A stretch of DNA of 43,934 nucleotides from Bacteroidota bacterium (GCA_023423715.1 JAFAFC010000011.1:1-43934), one strand, 5' to 3'; counted from the first letter of the stretch, positions 19,101 through 27,947 are shown. The notes: a model not told the origin generated them from the sequence alone. Program-made: numbers and translations.

Positions 19101-19145
19101 CCTTCATTTAGAGAAATTGGTGCTAGTATCAAAGTTGAATTTTAA
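16131..19145 (+). CDS. SusC/RagA-family TonB-linked outer-membrane transporter (first copy)
   Basis: Encodes 1004 residues. Signal peptide MKKLTSSVLAVVLSSSFVMMNAQ is followed almost at once by a TonB-box-like segment (EIEGVVVTALGIKREKRSL), the plug domain (~60-180; SDALAGQVAGLNI, RGVKSL, ALIVVDGTPI, NVLKGAAASALYGSRGMNGVIMITTKKGK) and a beta-barrel ending in a C-terminal Phe (ASIKVEF). The carboxypeptidase-regulatory N-terminal extension found in many SusC proteins is absent. SusC barrels import oligomers using TonB energy, with SusD as lid. The partner SusD gene starts 14 bp downstream. No degradative enzyme is adjacent, so the substrate cannot be told. Confidence 0.95.
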   Translation: MKKLTSSVLAVVLSSSFVMMNAQTDSTKTTEIEGVVVTALGIKREKRSLGYATTEVKGDQVSQVPVANVSDALAGQVAGLNITQSGTMGGSANMVIRGVKSLTSSNQALIVVDGTPINNDTFNQSGIGQGGGGYDYSNGMADINPNDIESVNVLKGAAASALYGSRGMNGVIMITTKKGKRSRKIGVEFNSSATYGFVDRETLPKYQNQYGGGYTGSSFYAGDINGDGVEDKNIVYTYDDASFGTKFDPNMMVYNWDSQYPQLPGYLKPTAWVAGKNPNSIWNTAATYQNSVAFSGGNESGKFRLGFTNFLQEGALVNSNIKRNTLDFSADYNLTEKLNVFGSLTYSNTNGKGRVYTGYETRNPMQGFRQWWNLSVDMDKQRQAYDLTGQNMTWNIKDYESQAVGYTDNFYFNRYQNFQTDKRNRYFGNFGLNYKFTDWLSAMGRYTFDSFDDLREERVAIGSSDQGRLANGGKGEYYFLQQKVYEMNYDAILNIDKDLSDDLNLTGNIGFNLRRNGRYGNSAVTNGGLKVPGLYSISNTAEPLTENNVTDFYGRKSVDGLFAQASLGYKNMLFLDGSVRRDRSSALPKDNNTYWYYSGSASLVFSELLNNKDKINFGKLRFNYAKVGNDTGEYRLYNTYTLNPAFNGSFNATSPSTSNNPYLKPEFMTEMEAGLEMAFFKNRISFDVSVYKQKTEDLITPTDISGASGFTSMWVNAGDIENKGIEARLTVVPVKNENFTWELTGNWSKNKSKVTHIFGESTFLEFGSMWNVTTGAMLGESTGTLRGTNYVYLDGQRVVGANGKYLVSDDPQEVIGDAVPDWRGSIMNTLKYKNFSLSFLVDFKKGGDVYSQDMAFGLATGLYQETAGVNELGNLKRLPVAQGGGVILPGVKADGSPNDIRTQMSNYTNAYGFYGGPEAMHVYDGSFVKLRNVTVSYRLPKEMFGNSFIDNMTFSLIGRNLWIIHKNMPYSDPEATIGNGNLMGFQNGAHPSFREIGASIKVEF

Positions 19146-19159
19146 AATTTAGAAACGAA

Positions 19160-20587
19160 ATGAAAAAAATAATATTAGGATCCTTGATAGCATTGTCTAT
19201 TACAGCTTGTACTGATCAAGATTATGCTAATCTTAATGAAGATCCAAAAAATCCGTCGGAAGTACCAGGAAGTTTCCTTTTTACCAATGGAGTGAAAAGT
19301 TTATTCGACCAAATGGGAAATACCAATGTTAATGCTAATATCTTTAGATTAGTGGCGCAACAATGGACGGAAACGCAGTATGTTGAAGAAACGAACTTTG
19401 ATATTCGTAATAGAAGTATTCCTGATACGCACTGGAACAGAGTGTATATGAATGTTCTATACGATTTGAAAAAAGCAAAAGAATCGGTAAATGCGGATCA
19501 TAATTTGCTAGAAGGTGAAAAGAAAAACCAAGCAGCGTATATTACAATTGTAGAAGTTTATACTTGGCAACAATTGGTAGATTTATTTGGAAATATTCCG
19601 TACACAGAGGCGTTAGCTGGAGTTGATGGGACGTTACCAAAATATGATGATGCGGCGACTATTTATAAAGATTTGTTAACGAAAGTTACAGCGGCTTATA
19701 ATGATATTGATGCTTCATCAGATGGTTTAGAAAATGATTTTATCTTCAATGGAGATCATTCAAAATGGAAAAAGTTAGCAGCTTCTTTACGTTTCAAATT
19801 GGCAATGAGAATCGCTGATGCTGATCCAGCTTTATCTAAAGCAGAAGCGGAAGCAGCAGTAGCAAAAGGGCTAATTGCTTCTAACCAAGATAACTTTACA
19901 TTGGCGTACGAAGATAATACAACAAATGCGAATCCATTATATGCGGATTTGGTATTAAGTGGAAGACAAGATTTCTTACCATCGGATACGTTTGTAAATT
20001 ATATGAATGATCTTGCAGATCCAAGAAGAGAGATTTTCTTTGACAATAATAAAACACCATATAAAGGTGGGGTTTATGGAGATTTCAATACTTATACAGA
20101 GTTCACGCATATCGGTCCATTGTTCTTTACAAGAAACCTGAAGGGTGATTTGATGGATTTTTCAGAGATTTCATTCTTGTTAGCAGAAGCTAAAGAAAGA
20201 GGATATAATGTTCCATTAACAGCTGCGGTTTATTACACTCAAGGAGTTGCAGCGAGTTTAGATTATTGGGGAGTTCCTGCTGCGGATATCGCAACGTATT
20301 TGGCGAGACCGGATGTTAACTATGCAACAGCAGCTGGAACGTGGAAGCAGAAAATTGGAAAACAATTCTGGATTGCGATGTATAACAGAGGTTTTGAAGC
20401 ATGGTCTGTTTACAGAAAGTATGATGCGCCAGCGCTTAAGCTTCCTGCAGCAACGCAAACTCCGATTCCTAAGAGGTTTACGTATCCTGTAACAGAGCGT
20501 AACTTGAACAAAACAAATTACGAGCAAGCAGCTACTGCGATTGGTGGTGATGAGCAGCAAACTAAATTGTTTTGGGATAAATTTTAA
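19160..20587 (+). CDS. SusD/RagB-family surface lipoprotein (first copy)
   Basis: Encodes 475 residues. A lipoprotein signal peptide ends SITAC (Cys17), followed by acidic residues (TDQDY) and NEDPKNPSEVP, the typical SusD N-terminus. The body is helical with a SusD-like TPR framework (TIVEVYTWQQLVDLFGNIPYTEA, KWKKLAASLRFKLAMRIADAD), and the C-terminus has the WKQKIGKQFWIAMYNRGFEAWSVYRK block seen in the SusD-like group related to Pfam SusD-like_2. It caps the SusC barrel and binds the substrate at the cell surface. It is the second gene of a SusC-SusD operon that ends at a terminator 25 bp later. Confidence 0.93.
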   Translation: MKKIILGSLIALSITACTDQDYANLNEDPKNPSEVPGSFLFTNGVKSLFDQMGNTNVNANIFRLVAQQWTETQYVEETNFDIRNRSIPDTHWNRVYMNVLYDLKKAKESVNADHNLLEGEKKNQAAYITIVEVYTWQQLVDLFGNIPYTEALAGVDGTLPKYDDAATIYKDLLTKVTAAYNDIDASSDGLENDFIFNGDHSKWKKLAASLRFKLAMRIADADPALSKAEAEAAVAKGLIASNQDNFTLAYEDNTTNANPLYADLVLSGRQDFLPSDTFVNYMNDLADPRREIFFDNNKTPYKGGVYGDFNTYTEFTHIGPLFFTRNLKGDLMDFSEISFLLAEAKERGYNVPLTAAVYYTQGVAASLDYWGVPAADIATYLARPDVNYATAAGTWKQKIGKQFWIAMYNRGFEAWSVYRKYDAPALKLPAATQTPIPKRFTYPVTERNLNKTNYEQAATAIGGDEQQTKLFWDKF

Positions 20588-20612
20588 TCAAACTTAAATT
20601 TTTTAAAATAGT

Positions 20613-20643
20613 AATAAAGCCGTTTTTCAACGGCTTTATTTTT
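20613..20643 (+). terminator. Terminator of the first SusC-SusD pair
   Basis: Perfect 12-bp stem, AATAAAGCCGTT / AACGGCTTTATT, with loop TTTC and a T tail. Confidence 0.93.
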
Positions 20644-20701
20644 ATAACTACAGTCTTAAGTAGTATTTTTTTTAACAATTTTTAATTTTTTTTTTTAATT
20701 C

Positions 20702-20729
20702 ACAGTAATAAGTGATTGATTATTACTGT
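20702..20729. repeat. Perfect 10-bp inverted repeat upstream of the second SusC gene
   Basis: ACAGTAATAA / TTATTACTGT with an 8-bp spacer, ~107 bp before the TTG box of the second SusC promoter. There is no T tail, so it is not a terminator; an operator or RNA hairpin is possible. The rest of the gap from 20645 to 20835 is A/T-rich with no other clear signal. Confidence 0.6.
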
Positions 20730-20835
20730 ATTTCAGATAAAATTTTAGATAAACTAGTTATTTGTAATAAAAATTGGTTTAAAAGCAACTTATTGTTAGT
20801 TATTTTTATGTTTTATGAATTTTTTAACAAAATAT

Positions 20836-20866
20836 TTGGTTATTTTAACAGAAATATACATATTTG
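20836..20866 (+). promoter_or_regulatory. Promoter of the second SusC gene, TTG-N20-CATATTTG
   Basis: TTG at 20836-20838 and CATATTTG at 20859-20866. The leader from 20859 to the start codon at 20888 is base-for-base the same as the one before the first SusC gene. Confidence 0.7.
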
Positions 20867-20887
20867 TAACGAAAAATTTAATTTGAT

Positions 20888-23770
20888 ATGAAGAAACTAA
20901 CAACAAATGTTTTAGCTGTAGTGCTAACATCCGCTTTTGTGGTTGCCAATGCGCAAACAGATACAACTAAAACAAGAGATATCGATGAAGTTGTAGTAAC
21001 TGCAATCGGTATTAAAAGAAAACCAAAAGAGATGTCTTACTCGGTAAGTAGAGTTAAAGACGAGGATCTTACAGCAACAAATGCAACTAACGCTGCATCA
21101 GTAATGATTGGTAAGGTTTCAGGTTTGAATGTTAATGTCGTTAATAATGGTGTTAACCCTTCAACAAGAGTTATTTTAAGAGGTTTTAGAAGTATTGGGG
21201 GAGACAACGAAGCTTTAGTAGTCGTTGATGGTTTTCCTGCTCCACGAGGCGTTTTAGACAGGATTAACCCTGATGATATTCAGGAAGTTACTGTTCTTAA
21301 AGGGGCTAATGCATCGGCATTATATGGTTCCGATGCATCGAATGGGGTTATCGTTATTACAACGAAAAAAGGAAAATCTGACCGCTTAAAAGTGACTTTA
21401 AACTCTGCTGTAGAAGCAGAATCTGTTTCGTTTATGCCGAAGATGCAATCCGAATTTGGGGTTGGAGGTTTTCCTGACGGTACCTTATATCCTTTAGAAA
21501 ACGTAAACTGGGGTCCTAGATACGATGGTAGTTTAGTTCCAGCTTCAGAAACGTATGATAATGGAGACGTTTGGATGGTTCCTTTCAGACCTATTAAGAA
21601 TAATCATAAGAATTTTTTTGACACAGGAATGGGATATCGTAATGGTATTACAGTTTCTAGTGGTGATAGAGATTCTAATATGTTATTCTCTGTGGACTTC
21701 TTTGATAAAGCGGGTATTGTTCCAAAAGATGAGTATAATAGAACTAACGTAAGATTGAAGGCTGGTAAAAGAGTTGGAAATCTTGAGTACAATGGTAACT
21801 TTTCATTCTTTACTTCAAAATCAGATGTAGTTCCTACGGCTGCAGGAAGACAAGGACGTCCTTTGTATTGGAATATCTTGAATACACCAATGCATATTCC
21901 ATTAACTCAAATGAAAAATTGGAGAGATGGGTATTACACTAGAAATGAAGTTTCATACTACAGATTCTATGAAAACCCTTATTTCATCGTAGATAACAAC
22001 AGACAGATGTCTAAATTTAATGAATTTACATTCATTGGAGATATGAAATATGATTTCAATGATTGGTTGTCTGCGAAATTAATTGTTGGTTATACTTTCA
22101 ATAATCAAAGAGTAAAAACAAACTTGGGAGCGCTGCGATATGCTTTTGAATTAGAACATACCTATTCAACAATGGATGAATATGGAGCATCAACTTCGAC
22201 TTCCCAAACAACGACGGATAGATTCAATTCGGATTTCTTAATCAGTATGGATAAGGATATTTCGGAATCGTTCAATTTGAAAGCCAACGTTGGTTATAAC
22301 GTAAGAATTGAAAACGCGAACTCTATTAACGTTTCAGGTTCTAACCTTATTATTCCAGATTTCTGGAATGTTTCTACAAGAACTGGTGAATTAGGAGGTG
22401 GAGAAAGTGAATCTAAATATAGAAAAATTGGTTTCTATGGGGATGCAACAATCGGATTTAAAGATTTTTTATTCTTAAACGGATCTGTTAGAAATGACGT
22501 GAGTTCCGCTTTAAGTAAAGAGAATAGATCCTATTGGTATCCAGGTGGAGGTATCTCTTTCATCGCGTCTAGTGCTTTCCCAGGAATGGTTACGGCTAAG
22601 GGACTTAGTTATATGAAACTAAGTGCTAACATTACAAGGTCAGGAAAAGATACAGATCCGTACAGAATCAATGAAACATTTGGTACTGCTGCAGGTTTCC
22701 CACATGGTGCATTGCCAGGATTAACTCAAGGTAACGGTGCTACTGATCCAAACTTAAGTCCAGAATTTACCCTTTCTAAAGAAGTTGGGTTAGAATTAGG
22801 TTTCTTAAATAATAGAATTACAGCTAACCTTACTGCGTTCAGAACAAATACAACAAAACAAATCTTAGCATTTACAACTTCTGTTGCTTCTGGAGCGAAT
22901 TCATATACTACCAATATTGGAGATATGATGAGTGAAGGTATTGAAGCGGATTTGAATTTAGGAATTATTAGAAAACCAAAATTCACTTGGGATGTTGGCT
23001 TTAACTACTCATACTACGGTTCAATGGTTGAAAACCTAATTGAAGGTGTAGATGAAGTAAGTTTAGGTGGTTATGCAGAGGCAGCTTATATTTATGCTGT
23101 TTTAGGAAGACCATTTACAATCATTAAAACAACACATTACGAGAGAGATCCTCAAGGAAGAGTAATTGTTGGTGATGATGGGGACCCTATTATTGCAAGT
23201 GGATTGAAAGATATGGGTAAAACAACTCCATCATCTATTTATGGTCTTAATACAACAATCGGTTATAAAGGATTCAAATTATATGTTGCTGCAGATTATA
23301 GAACAGGACATGTTTTCTACAATCAATTAGGAGATTTATTAGAATTTACAGGTTTGTCAGAGCATAGTGCTTCTTCTGGTAGAATGCCGTTTGTATTTCC
23401 TAACTCGTCATATTCAGATGGTAATGGAGGATTCATAGCGAATACTGATAGATTAACATCTGGAGGAGGAAATGCATTCTGGGATGAATATAACACTGTA
23501 AAAGAAAATTACGTTTCAGATGCCTCAGCAATAAAGATTAGAGAGATTTCATTATCGTATGATATGAACAAGAATTTAGTACAGAGCATGGGACTTACAG
23601 GACTTACTTTTGGAGTTTACGCAAGAAATCCATTTATGTTCTTACCTAAAACGAATGTATTATCAGATCCAGAATTTAACTTTACAACAGGAAATGCAAT
23701 TGGTATTGGTAACCAAGCACAGACGCCACCTACAAGAATTATTGGATTTAAATTAACTGCAAATTTTTAA
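20888..23770 (+). CDS. SusC/RagA-family TonB-linked outer-membrane transporter (second copy)
   Basis: Encodes 960 residues. Signal peptide and first ~45 residues closely resemble those of the upstream SusC protein (MKKLTTNVLAVVLTSAFVV..., DEVVVTAIGIKRKPKEMS). The plug domain follows (ASVMIGKVSGLNVNV, RGFRSI, ALVVVDGFPAP, VTVLKGANASALYGSDASNGVIVITTKKGK), then the barrel ending in Phe (IIGFKLTANF). It also lacks the usual N-terminal extension domain. Beyond the N-terminus the two proteins diverge strongly, which suggests different substrates. It is followed after 4 bp by its SusD partner and then by a third lipoprotein. Confidence 0.95.
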   Translation: MKKLTTNVLAVVLTSAFVVANAQTDTTKTRDIDEVVVTAIGIKRKPKEMSYSVSRVKDEDLTATNATNAASVMIGKVSGLNVNVVNNGVNPSTRVILRGFRSIGGDNEALVVVDGFPAPRGVLDRINPDDIQEVTVLKGANASALYGSDASNGVIVITTKKGKSDRLKVTLNSAVEAESVSFMPKMQSEFGVGGFPDGTLYPLENVNWGPRYDGSLVPASETYDNGDVWMVPFRPIKNNHKNFFDTGMGYRNGITVSSGDRDSNMLFSVDFFDKAGIVPKDEYNRTNVRLKAGKRVGNLEYNGNFSFFTSKSDVVPTAAGRQGRPLYWNILNTPMHIPLTQMKNWRDGYYTRNEVSYYRFYENPYFIVDNNRQMSKFNEFTFIGDMKYDFNDWLSAKLIVGYTFNNQRVKTNLGALRYAFELEHTYSTMDEYGASTSTSQTTTDRFNSDFLISMDKDISESFNLKANVGYNVRIENANSINVSGSNLIIPDFWNVSTRTGELGGGESESKYRKIGFYGDATIGFKDFLFLNGSVRNDVSSALSKENRSYWYPGGGISFIASSAFPGMVTAKGLSYMKLSANITRSGKDTDPYRINETFGTAAGFPHGALPGLTQGNGATDPNLSPEFTLSKEVGLELGFLNNRITANLTAFRTNTTKQILAFTTSVASGANSYTTNIGDMMSEGIEADLNLGIIRKPKFTWDVGFNYSYYGSMVENLIEGVDEVSLGGYAEAAYIYAVLGRPFTIIKTTHYERDPQGRVIVGDDGDPIIASGLKDMGKTTPSSIYGLNTTIGYKGFKLYVAADYRTGHVFYNQLGDLLEFTGLSEHSASSGRMPFVFPNSSYSDGNGGFIANTDRLTSGGGNAFWDEYNTVKENYVSDASAIKIREISLSYDMNKNLVQSMGLTGLTFGVYARNPFMFLPKTNVLSDPEFNFTTGNAIGIGNQAQTPPTRIIGFKLTANF

Positions 23771-23774
23771 TATA

Positions 23775-25283
23775 ATGAAAATGAAAAAATATATACTTAA
23801 ATCAGTTTTTGCATTGCTTACACTCTCTGCAGTAGTAAGTTGTAAAGATGAGTTTTATGATGTTAATGAAAACCCGAATAATCCATCGGTGAGTAATCCG
23901 GGGTTAACATTGCCTGTTGCTCAAGATCAATTAGTTAATCTTAATGCAACCACAATGACAATTGTTGGACAGTATTTCATGTATAATTGGGCTACGCCAT
24001 CAAACTGGTCTGCAAATCAGGATTTTACAAGATATCAGATTACGTCAACATTTCAAACTGGAATTTTTACGACATCGTATTTAAATGTATTCAAAAATTT
24101 AACGTATGTTGAAAATTTCACAGATCCAGCTGGTGTAATTGATTATTCGTATTACAAAGGGATTTCAACAATCTTGAAAGCATACCAGTATCAACATTTG
24201 GTAGATACGTATGGTGATGTACCTTATACGGAGGCTAATCAAAGACAGAATAATCTAACTCCGAAGTACGACAAAGCTGAAGACATCTATAAGGATCTTA
24301 TCCTAAAGATGACAGATGTTGTTAAGGCGTTAGATAATATGCCTTTAACTGCTGAAAATCCAGGTGCTAAAGATATTATTTTTGGTGGTGACGTTGTGAA
24401 GTGGCAAAAATTTGCAAACACCGTTAAATTAAGATTGTTGATGAGGTTAACCAATACTAAACAAGATTCTTTTATTAAAGACGAGATTGCAAAAATTACG
24501 GCTAACGGAAAAGGCTTTATTACGGCTAACGTAAGTGTTGCTGGAGCAACTTTTTACTCAGATAATGCTGGTAAATTAAACCCTTTCTATGGATTGTTTA
24601 AGGCAGCGAGTACAGGGAATCAAACAGATAGAAATGACTTTACTGTAGCAACGGATACCGCTATTGATTTCTTTACTAATAATAACGATAAGAGATTGGC
24701 GAGATTGTATGCTCCTGCAAAAACAGGTGGTGCTTTCAAAGGTGCTCCTCAAAAAACAACTTTACCAGGGGTAGGTTTTACATCTAATGATTTATCTAAA
24801 GTTGGACCAGGTCTTATCAAGACTCCTACTCAAGATCAGCCATTAATGCTTTTGTCTGAAGCGTTATTTTTACAAGCTGAAGCGGTTCAAAGAGGATTCT
24901 TAGCTGGAAATGCAGAGGCTTTATATAACAAAGCGGTTCAAGAATCATTTACATTCCTAGGAGTTGAAAATGCAACAGTTGAAGCAAATACGTATTTAGC
25001 TCAAGCAATACAAAATGTAAACTTTGCGACGTCTTCTGATAAGATTGAAGCAATCATTACGCAGAAATGGGCAGCTTTAAATGGTACGTCATCAATTGAG
25101 TCTTGGTTTGAATATAACAGAACAGGTTTTCCTAAAGGATTGCCAATTCCGGCAGAATCTGGTAGAACAACAAGACCTTACAGATTGTTGATTCCTGTAA
25201 GTGAAGTTGCAACCAACTCTAATAATGTTCCTACACAAACGCCAGAAACAGCTTTCAATCAGAAAATCTTTTGGCAACGTTAA
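23775..25283 (+). CDS. SusD/RagB-family surface lipoprotein (second copy)
   Basis: Encodes 502 residues from the first ATG; a second in-frame ATG two codons later (MKKYIL) is equally plausible. The lipobox is AVVSC (Cys23), followed by KDEFYD and NENPNNPSV. Helical SusD blocks are present (GISTILKAYQYQHLVDTYGDVPYTEA, YKDLILKMTDVVKALD, KWQKFANTVKLRLLMRLTN), as is a C-terminal IITQKWAALNG...SWFEYNRTGFPKGLP block. It binds the cargo of the preceding SusC barrel on the cell surface. It is the middle gene of a three-gene operon with spacings of 4 and 18 bp. Confidence 0.93.
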   Translation: MKMKKYILKSVFALLTLSAVVSCKDEFYDVNENPNNPSVSNPGLTLPVAQDQLVNLNATTMTIVGQYFMYNWATPSNWSANQDFTRYQITSTFQTGIFTTSYLNVFKNLTYVENFTDPAGVIDYSYYKGISTILKAYQYQHLVDTYGDVPYTEANQRQNNLTPKYDKAEDIYKDLILKMTDVVKALDNMPLTAENPGAKDIIFGGDVVKWQKFANTVKLRLLMRLTNTKQDSFIKDEIAKITANGKGFITANVSVAGATFYSDNAGKLNPFYGLFKAASTGNQTDRNDFTVATDTAIDFFTNNNDKRLARLYAPAKTGGAFKGAPQKTTLPGVGFTSNDLSKVGPGLIKTPTQDQPLMLLSEALFLQAEAVQRGFLAGNAEALYNKAVQESFTFLGVENATVEANTYLAQAIQNVNFATSSDKIEAIITQKWAALNGTSSIESWFEYNRTGFPKGLPIPAESGRTTRPYRLLIPVSEVATNSNNVPTQTPETAFNQKIFWQR

Positions 25284-25301
25284 TCTAATAGTCTAATTAT
25301 T

Positions 25302-26075
25302 ATGAAAAAAATAAGTATAAATATATTTCTAGTTTTATTTAGCCTTTTGACGCTAAGTTCTTGTTTACTTGAGGATGAAAAACTAGATTTTGGAAATGGT
25401 CCTATCGTGGTTCAGTTTCCTAAGAGTACTGCGGATGTTACATTCTTTGCAAATGGAAAAGTAAGAGATTACATTATTCCTGTGCAATATTTTGGGGGTA
25501 AAGGTCTTCCGTTAGATAAAGACGTTACTGCAACAATAGAAGTTGATCCTTCATCGGTTGCTAAAGATGGTGTAGAAGTAACTATCCCGAGTAAAGAAAT
25601 TCATATTCCAGCGGGAAGTAACTCAGGAAACTTGTTGATCCAAGTCAACACAGCAAAACTGAGTACGACAAAAGCGATTCCTTTAGTGATTAAAATTAAA
25701 GAATCTTCTGAAACTGCATCTAACAATAGAGGTACAATGAATATCAACCTTACAGGTATTTGTGCTTCAGCTTTAGCAGGAAATTATTACTATACTAACA
25801 CACCAACTAGAAACGTAACGGTAAAATCTGTTGATGCAGATTATGGCGACGGGTCTTATAGAATTAGTAGAGATAATGCTTTCGCATCTGACTATGGCTT
25901 TATTATCAGTGATGTTTGTGGAAAACTAACAGTAATTGATGCAGACCTTACAGGTATGGGTTATGCTGCTAGTGGTACTGGTACTGTAGATCCAGTTACA
26001 GGAACTATGGTGATCAAGTATACTGTAAACAAACAGTTTACTGGTAGATCTATGACTTTGGTTAAAAAACCATAA
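25302..26075 (+). CDS. Accessory lipoprotein of the second SusC-SusD operon
   Basis: Encodes 257 residues. The lipobox is TLSSC (Cys21) followed by LLEDEK, so surface exposure is likely. Residues ~35-150 form a beta-rich domain with the style of the DUF1735-type N-terminal domains of SusCD-linked lipoproteins (IVVQFPKSTADVTFF..., then EIHIPAGSNSGNLLIQVNT... and TTKAIPLVIKIKESS). The C-terminal ~100 residues are Gly/Tyr/Thr-rich and include two cysteines. Such third genes usually act as additional binding lipoproteins (SusE-like). No enzyme motif was seen. The operon ends at a terminator 20 bp downstream. Confidence 0.75.
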   Translation: MKKISINIFLVLFSLLTLSSCLLEDEKLDFGNGPIVVQFPKSTADVTFFANGKVRDYIIPVQYFGGKGLPLDKDVTATIEVDPSSVAKDGVEVTIPSKEIHIPAGSNSGNLLIQVNTAKLSTTKAIPLVIKIKESSETASNNRGTMNINLTGICASALAGNYYYTNTPTRNVTVKSVDADYGDGSYRISRDNAFASDYGFIISDVCGKLTVIDADLTGMGYAASGTGTVDPVTGTMVIKYTVNKQFTGRSMTLVKKP

Positions 26076-26095
26076 AACTTTTTAGTTAAACTCTG

Positions 26096-26125
26096 AGGGC
26101 TGTATGATTTTCATGCAGCCCTTTT
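26096..26125 (+). terminator. Terminator of the second SusC-SusD operon
   Basis: Stem AGGGCTGTATGA / TCATGCAGCCCT (one G-T pair) with loop TTT, then TTT. Confidence 0.88.
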
Positions 26126-26155
26126 GTTATGGCTAGATTTGGTTTTTTTATTTTG

Positions 26156-26163
26156 TATCTTTG
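26156..26163 (+). promoter_or_regulatory. -7 element TATCTTTG of argS
   Basis: Exact TAnnTTTG match with 17 bp to the ATG at 26181. The box lies inside a possible longer reading frame starting at 26124, which supports the later start codon. Confidence 0.6.
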
Positions 26164-26180
26164 CGGGACAATATTTTCAG

Positions 26181-27941
26181 ATGAATTCTAAAGAAATACT
26201 ACAAAAAGAAATACAAAAATCCTTGCTTAATCTCTATCAATTACAAGATGTAGAGCTTGAGTTGCAAAAAACAAAACCCGATTTTGAAGGCGACTTTACC
26301 GTGGTTACATTTCCATTGGTGAAGCTTTTGAAGAAAAGTCCCGATGGGATTGCAACAGAATTGGGAAATGAACTTTCGAATTCCGATTATATTGAAAGCT
26401 ACAACATTGTTAAAGGCTTTTTAAATTTAAAATTAAAGGATTCTTTATTTGTTGACACACTTTCTACCATTGTTGATAGGTTTGATGATATTCAACCTAA
26501 AAACGAAACAGTAATGGTGGAGTATTCTTCTCCGAATACCAATAAACCGCTTCACTTAGGTCATATTCGTAATAATTTGTTGGGATTCTCCATTGCATCC
26601 ATTCTGCAGGAAGATGGATATAAGGTAATTAAAACTCAAATCATCAACGATCGTGGAATCCATATTTGTAAGTCTATGTTGGCTTGGCGAGAGTATGGAA
26701 ACGGAGAAACTCCCGAATCTACAGGTTTGAAAGGTGATAAATTGGTGGGAAATTACTATGTAGAATTCGACAAAAATTATAAAAAAGAAATTGAAGACCT
26801 GAAAAGCCAAGGTGTAGAAGAAGAACAAGCGAAAAAGCAAGCGCCTTCTATTTTGGCCGCTCAGAATATGTTGTTAGATTGGGAGAAGGAAGATCAAACG
26901 GTTCGTGATTTATGGAACATGATGAACTCGTGGGTATACGCAGGTTTCAACCAAACGTATAGCAGATTAGGAGTTCAGTTCGATCAAGTTCAATACGAAA
27001 GTCAAACTTATATTCTTGGAAAAGATATTATTCAAGAAGGTTTGAATAAGAAAATTTTCTTTAAGAAAGATGATGGATCGGTTTGGGTGGATCTTACAGA
27101 CGAAGGTTTAGATCAAAAATTATTGCTTCGTGGTGACGGAACTTCGGTGTATATGACTCAAGATTTGGGAACTGCTGTTGAGCGTTTCAAAGAAAATGAT
27201 ATCCAGCGATTGATTTATACCGTAGGAAACGAGCAAGATTACCATTTCCAAGTTTTATTTAAAATTTTAAAGAAATTGGGTTATCAATGGGCGGATCAAC
27301 TATACCATTTGTCGTATGGAATGGTAGAGCTTCCTCATGGTAAAATGAAGTCGCGTGAAGGAACGGTTGTAGATGCAGATGATTTAATGCAAGAAATGTA
27401 TGAAACGGCAAAAATGAAGGCGCAAGAACTTGGAAAGCTAGAGAATCTGACTGACGAAGAGAAAGAAAAATCGTATGAAACGGTTGGTTTAGGAGCTTTG
27501 AAGTACTTCATGTTGAAAGTAGATCCTAAGAAGAAAATGCTTTTCAACCCGGAAGAAAGTATTGATTTCAATGGAAATACAGGTCCTTTTATTCAATATA
27601 CGTACGCTCGAATTCAATCGCTTTTGGCTAGAGCAGAGGCGGGTTATGAAACGTATTCCAAAGAAATTGTTCCAAATGAGTATGAGAAGGAACTGATTTC
27701 CGTTTTGTCTGAGTATAAAGATACTGTAGCGAGAGCGGCTGCTAGTTTAAGTCCGGCGCATGTAGCGAATTACGTTTATGATTTGGTGAAAACCTATAAT
27801 GGATTTTATCAAAACAACCCGATTTTGAATAATGAAGATGAAAATGTGAAAAAATTCCGTTTGTTTTTGTCTGAATTAACAGGGAAAACAATTCAAAAAT
27901 CTTTGAGATTACTTGGGATAGGAACAGTTAATAGAATGTAA
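26181..27941 (+). CDS. argS: Arginyl-tRNA synthetase
   Basis: Encodes 586 residues from the ATG at 26181. An in-frame start at 26124 would add 19 hydrophobic residues, overlap the promoter box and touch the previous terminator, so it is rejected. The class I HIGH motif appears as HLGHIRNN near residue 120, preceded by EYSSPNTNKPLH. The KMSKS-type loop is KMKSREGTVVDADDLMQEM near residue 390. The C-terminal DALR anticodon-binding domain is at ~460-586. It charges tRNA-Arg in the cytoplasm. It ends in a UUCG-loop terminator. Confidence 0.98.
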   Translation: MNSKEILQKEIQKSLLNLYQLQDVELELQKTKPDFEGDFTVVTFPLVKLLKKSPDGIATELGNELSNSDYIESYNIVKGFLNLKLKDSLFVDTLSTIVDRFDDIQPKNETVMVEYSSPNTNKPLHLGHIRNNLLGFSIASILQEDGYKVIKTQIINDRGIHICKSMLAWREYGNGETPESTGLKGDKLVGNYYVEFDKNYKKEIEDLKSQGVEEEQAKKQAPSILAAQNMLLDWEKEDQTVRDLWNMMNSWVYAGFNQTYSRLGVQFDQVQYESQTYILGKDIIQEGLNKKIFFKKDDGSVWVDLTDEGLDQKLLLRGDGTSVYMTQDLGTAVERFKENDIQRLIYTVGNEQDYHFQVLFKILKKLGYQWADQLYHLSYGMVELPHGKMKSREGTVVDADDLMQEMYETAKMKAQELGKLENLTDEEKEKSYETVGLGALKYFMLKVDPKKKMLFNPEESIDFNGNTGPFIQYTYARIQSLLARAEAGYETYSKEIVPNEYEKELISVLSEYKDTVARAAASLSPAHVANYVYDLVKTYNGFYQNNPILNNEDENVKKFRLFLSELTGKTIQKSLRLLGIGTVNRM

Positions 27942-27947
27942 AATACG

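Noticed and set aside
26124..26180. Earlier in-frame start for argS
   Set aside because: It would add a hydrophobic stretch not found in arginyl-tRNA synthetases, begins in the previous terminator and contains the promoter box.
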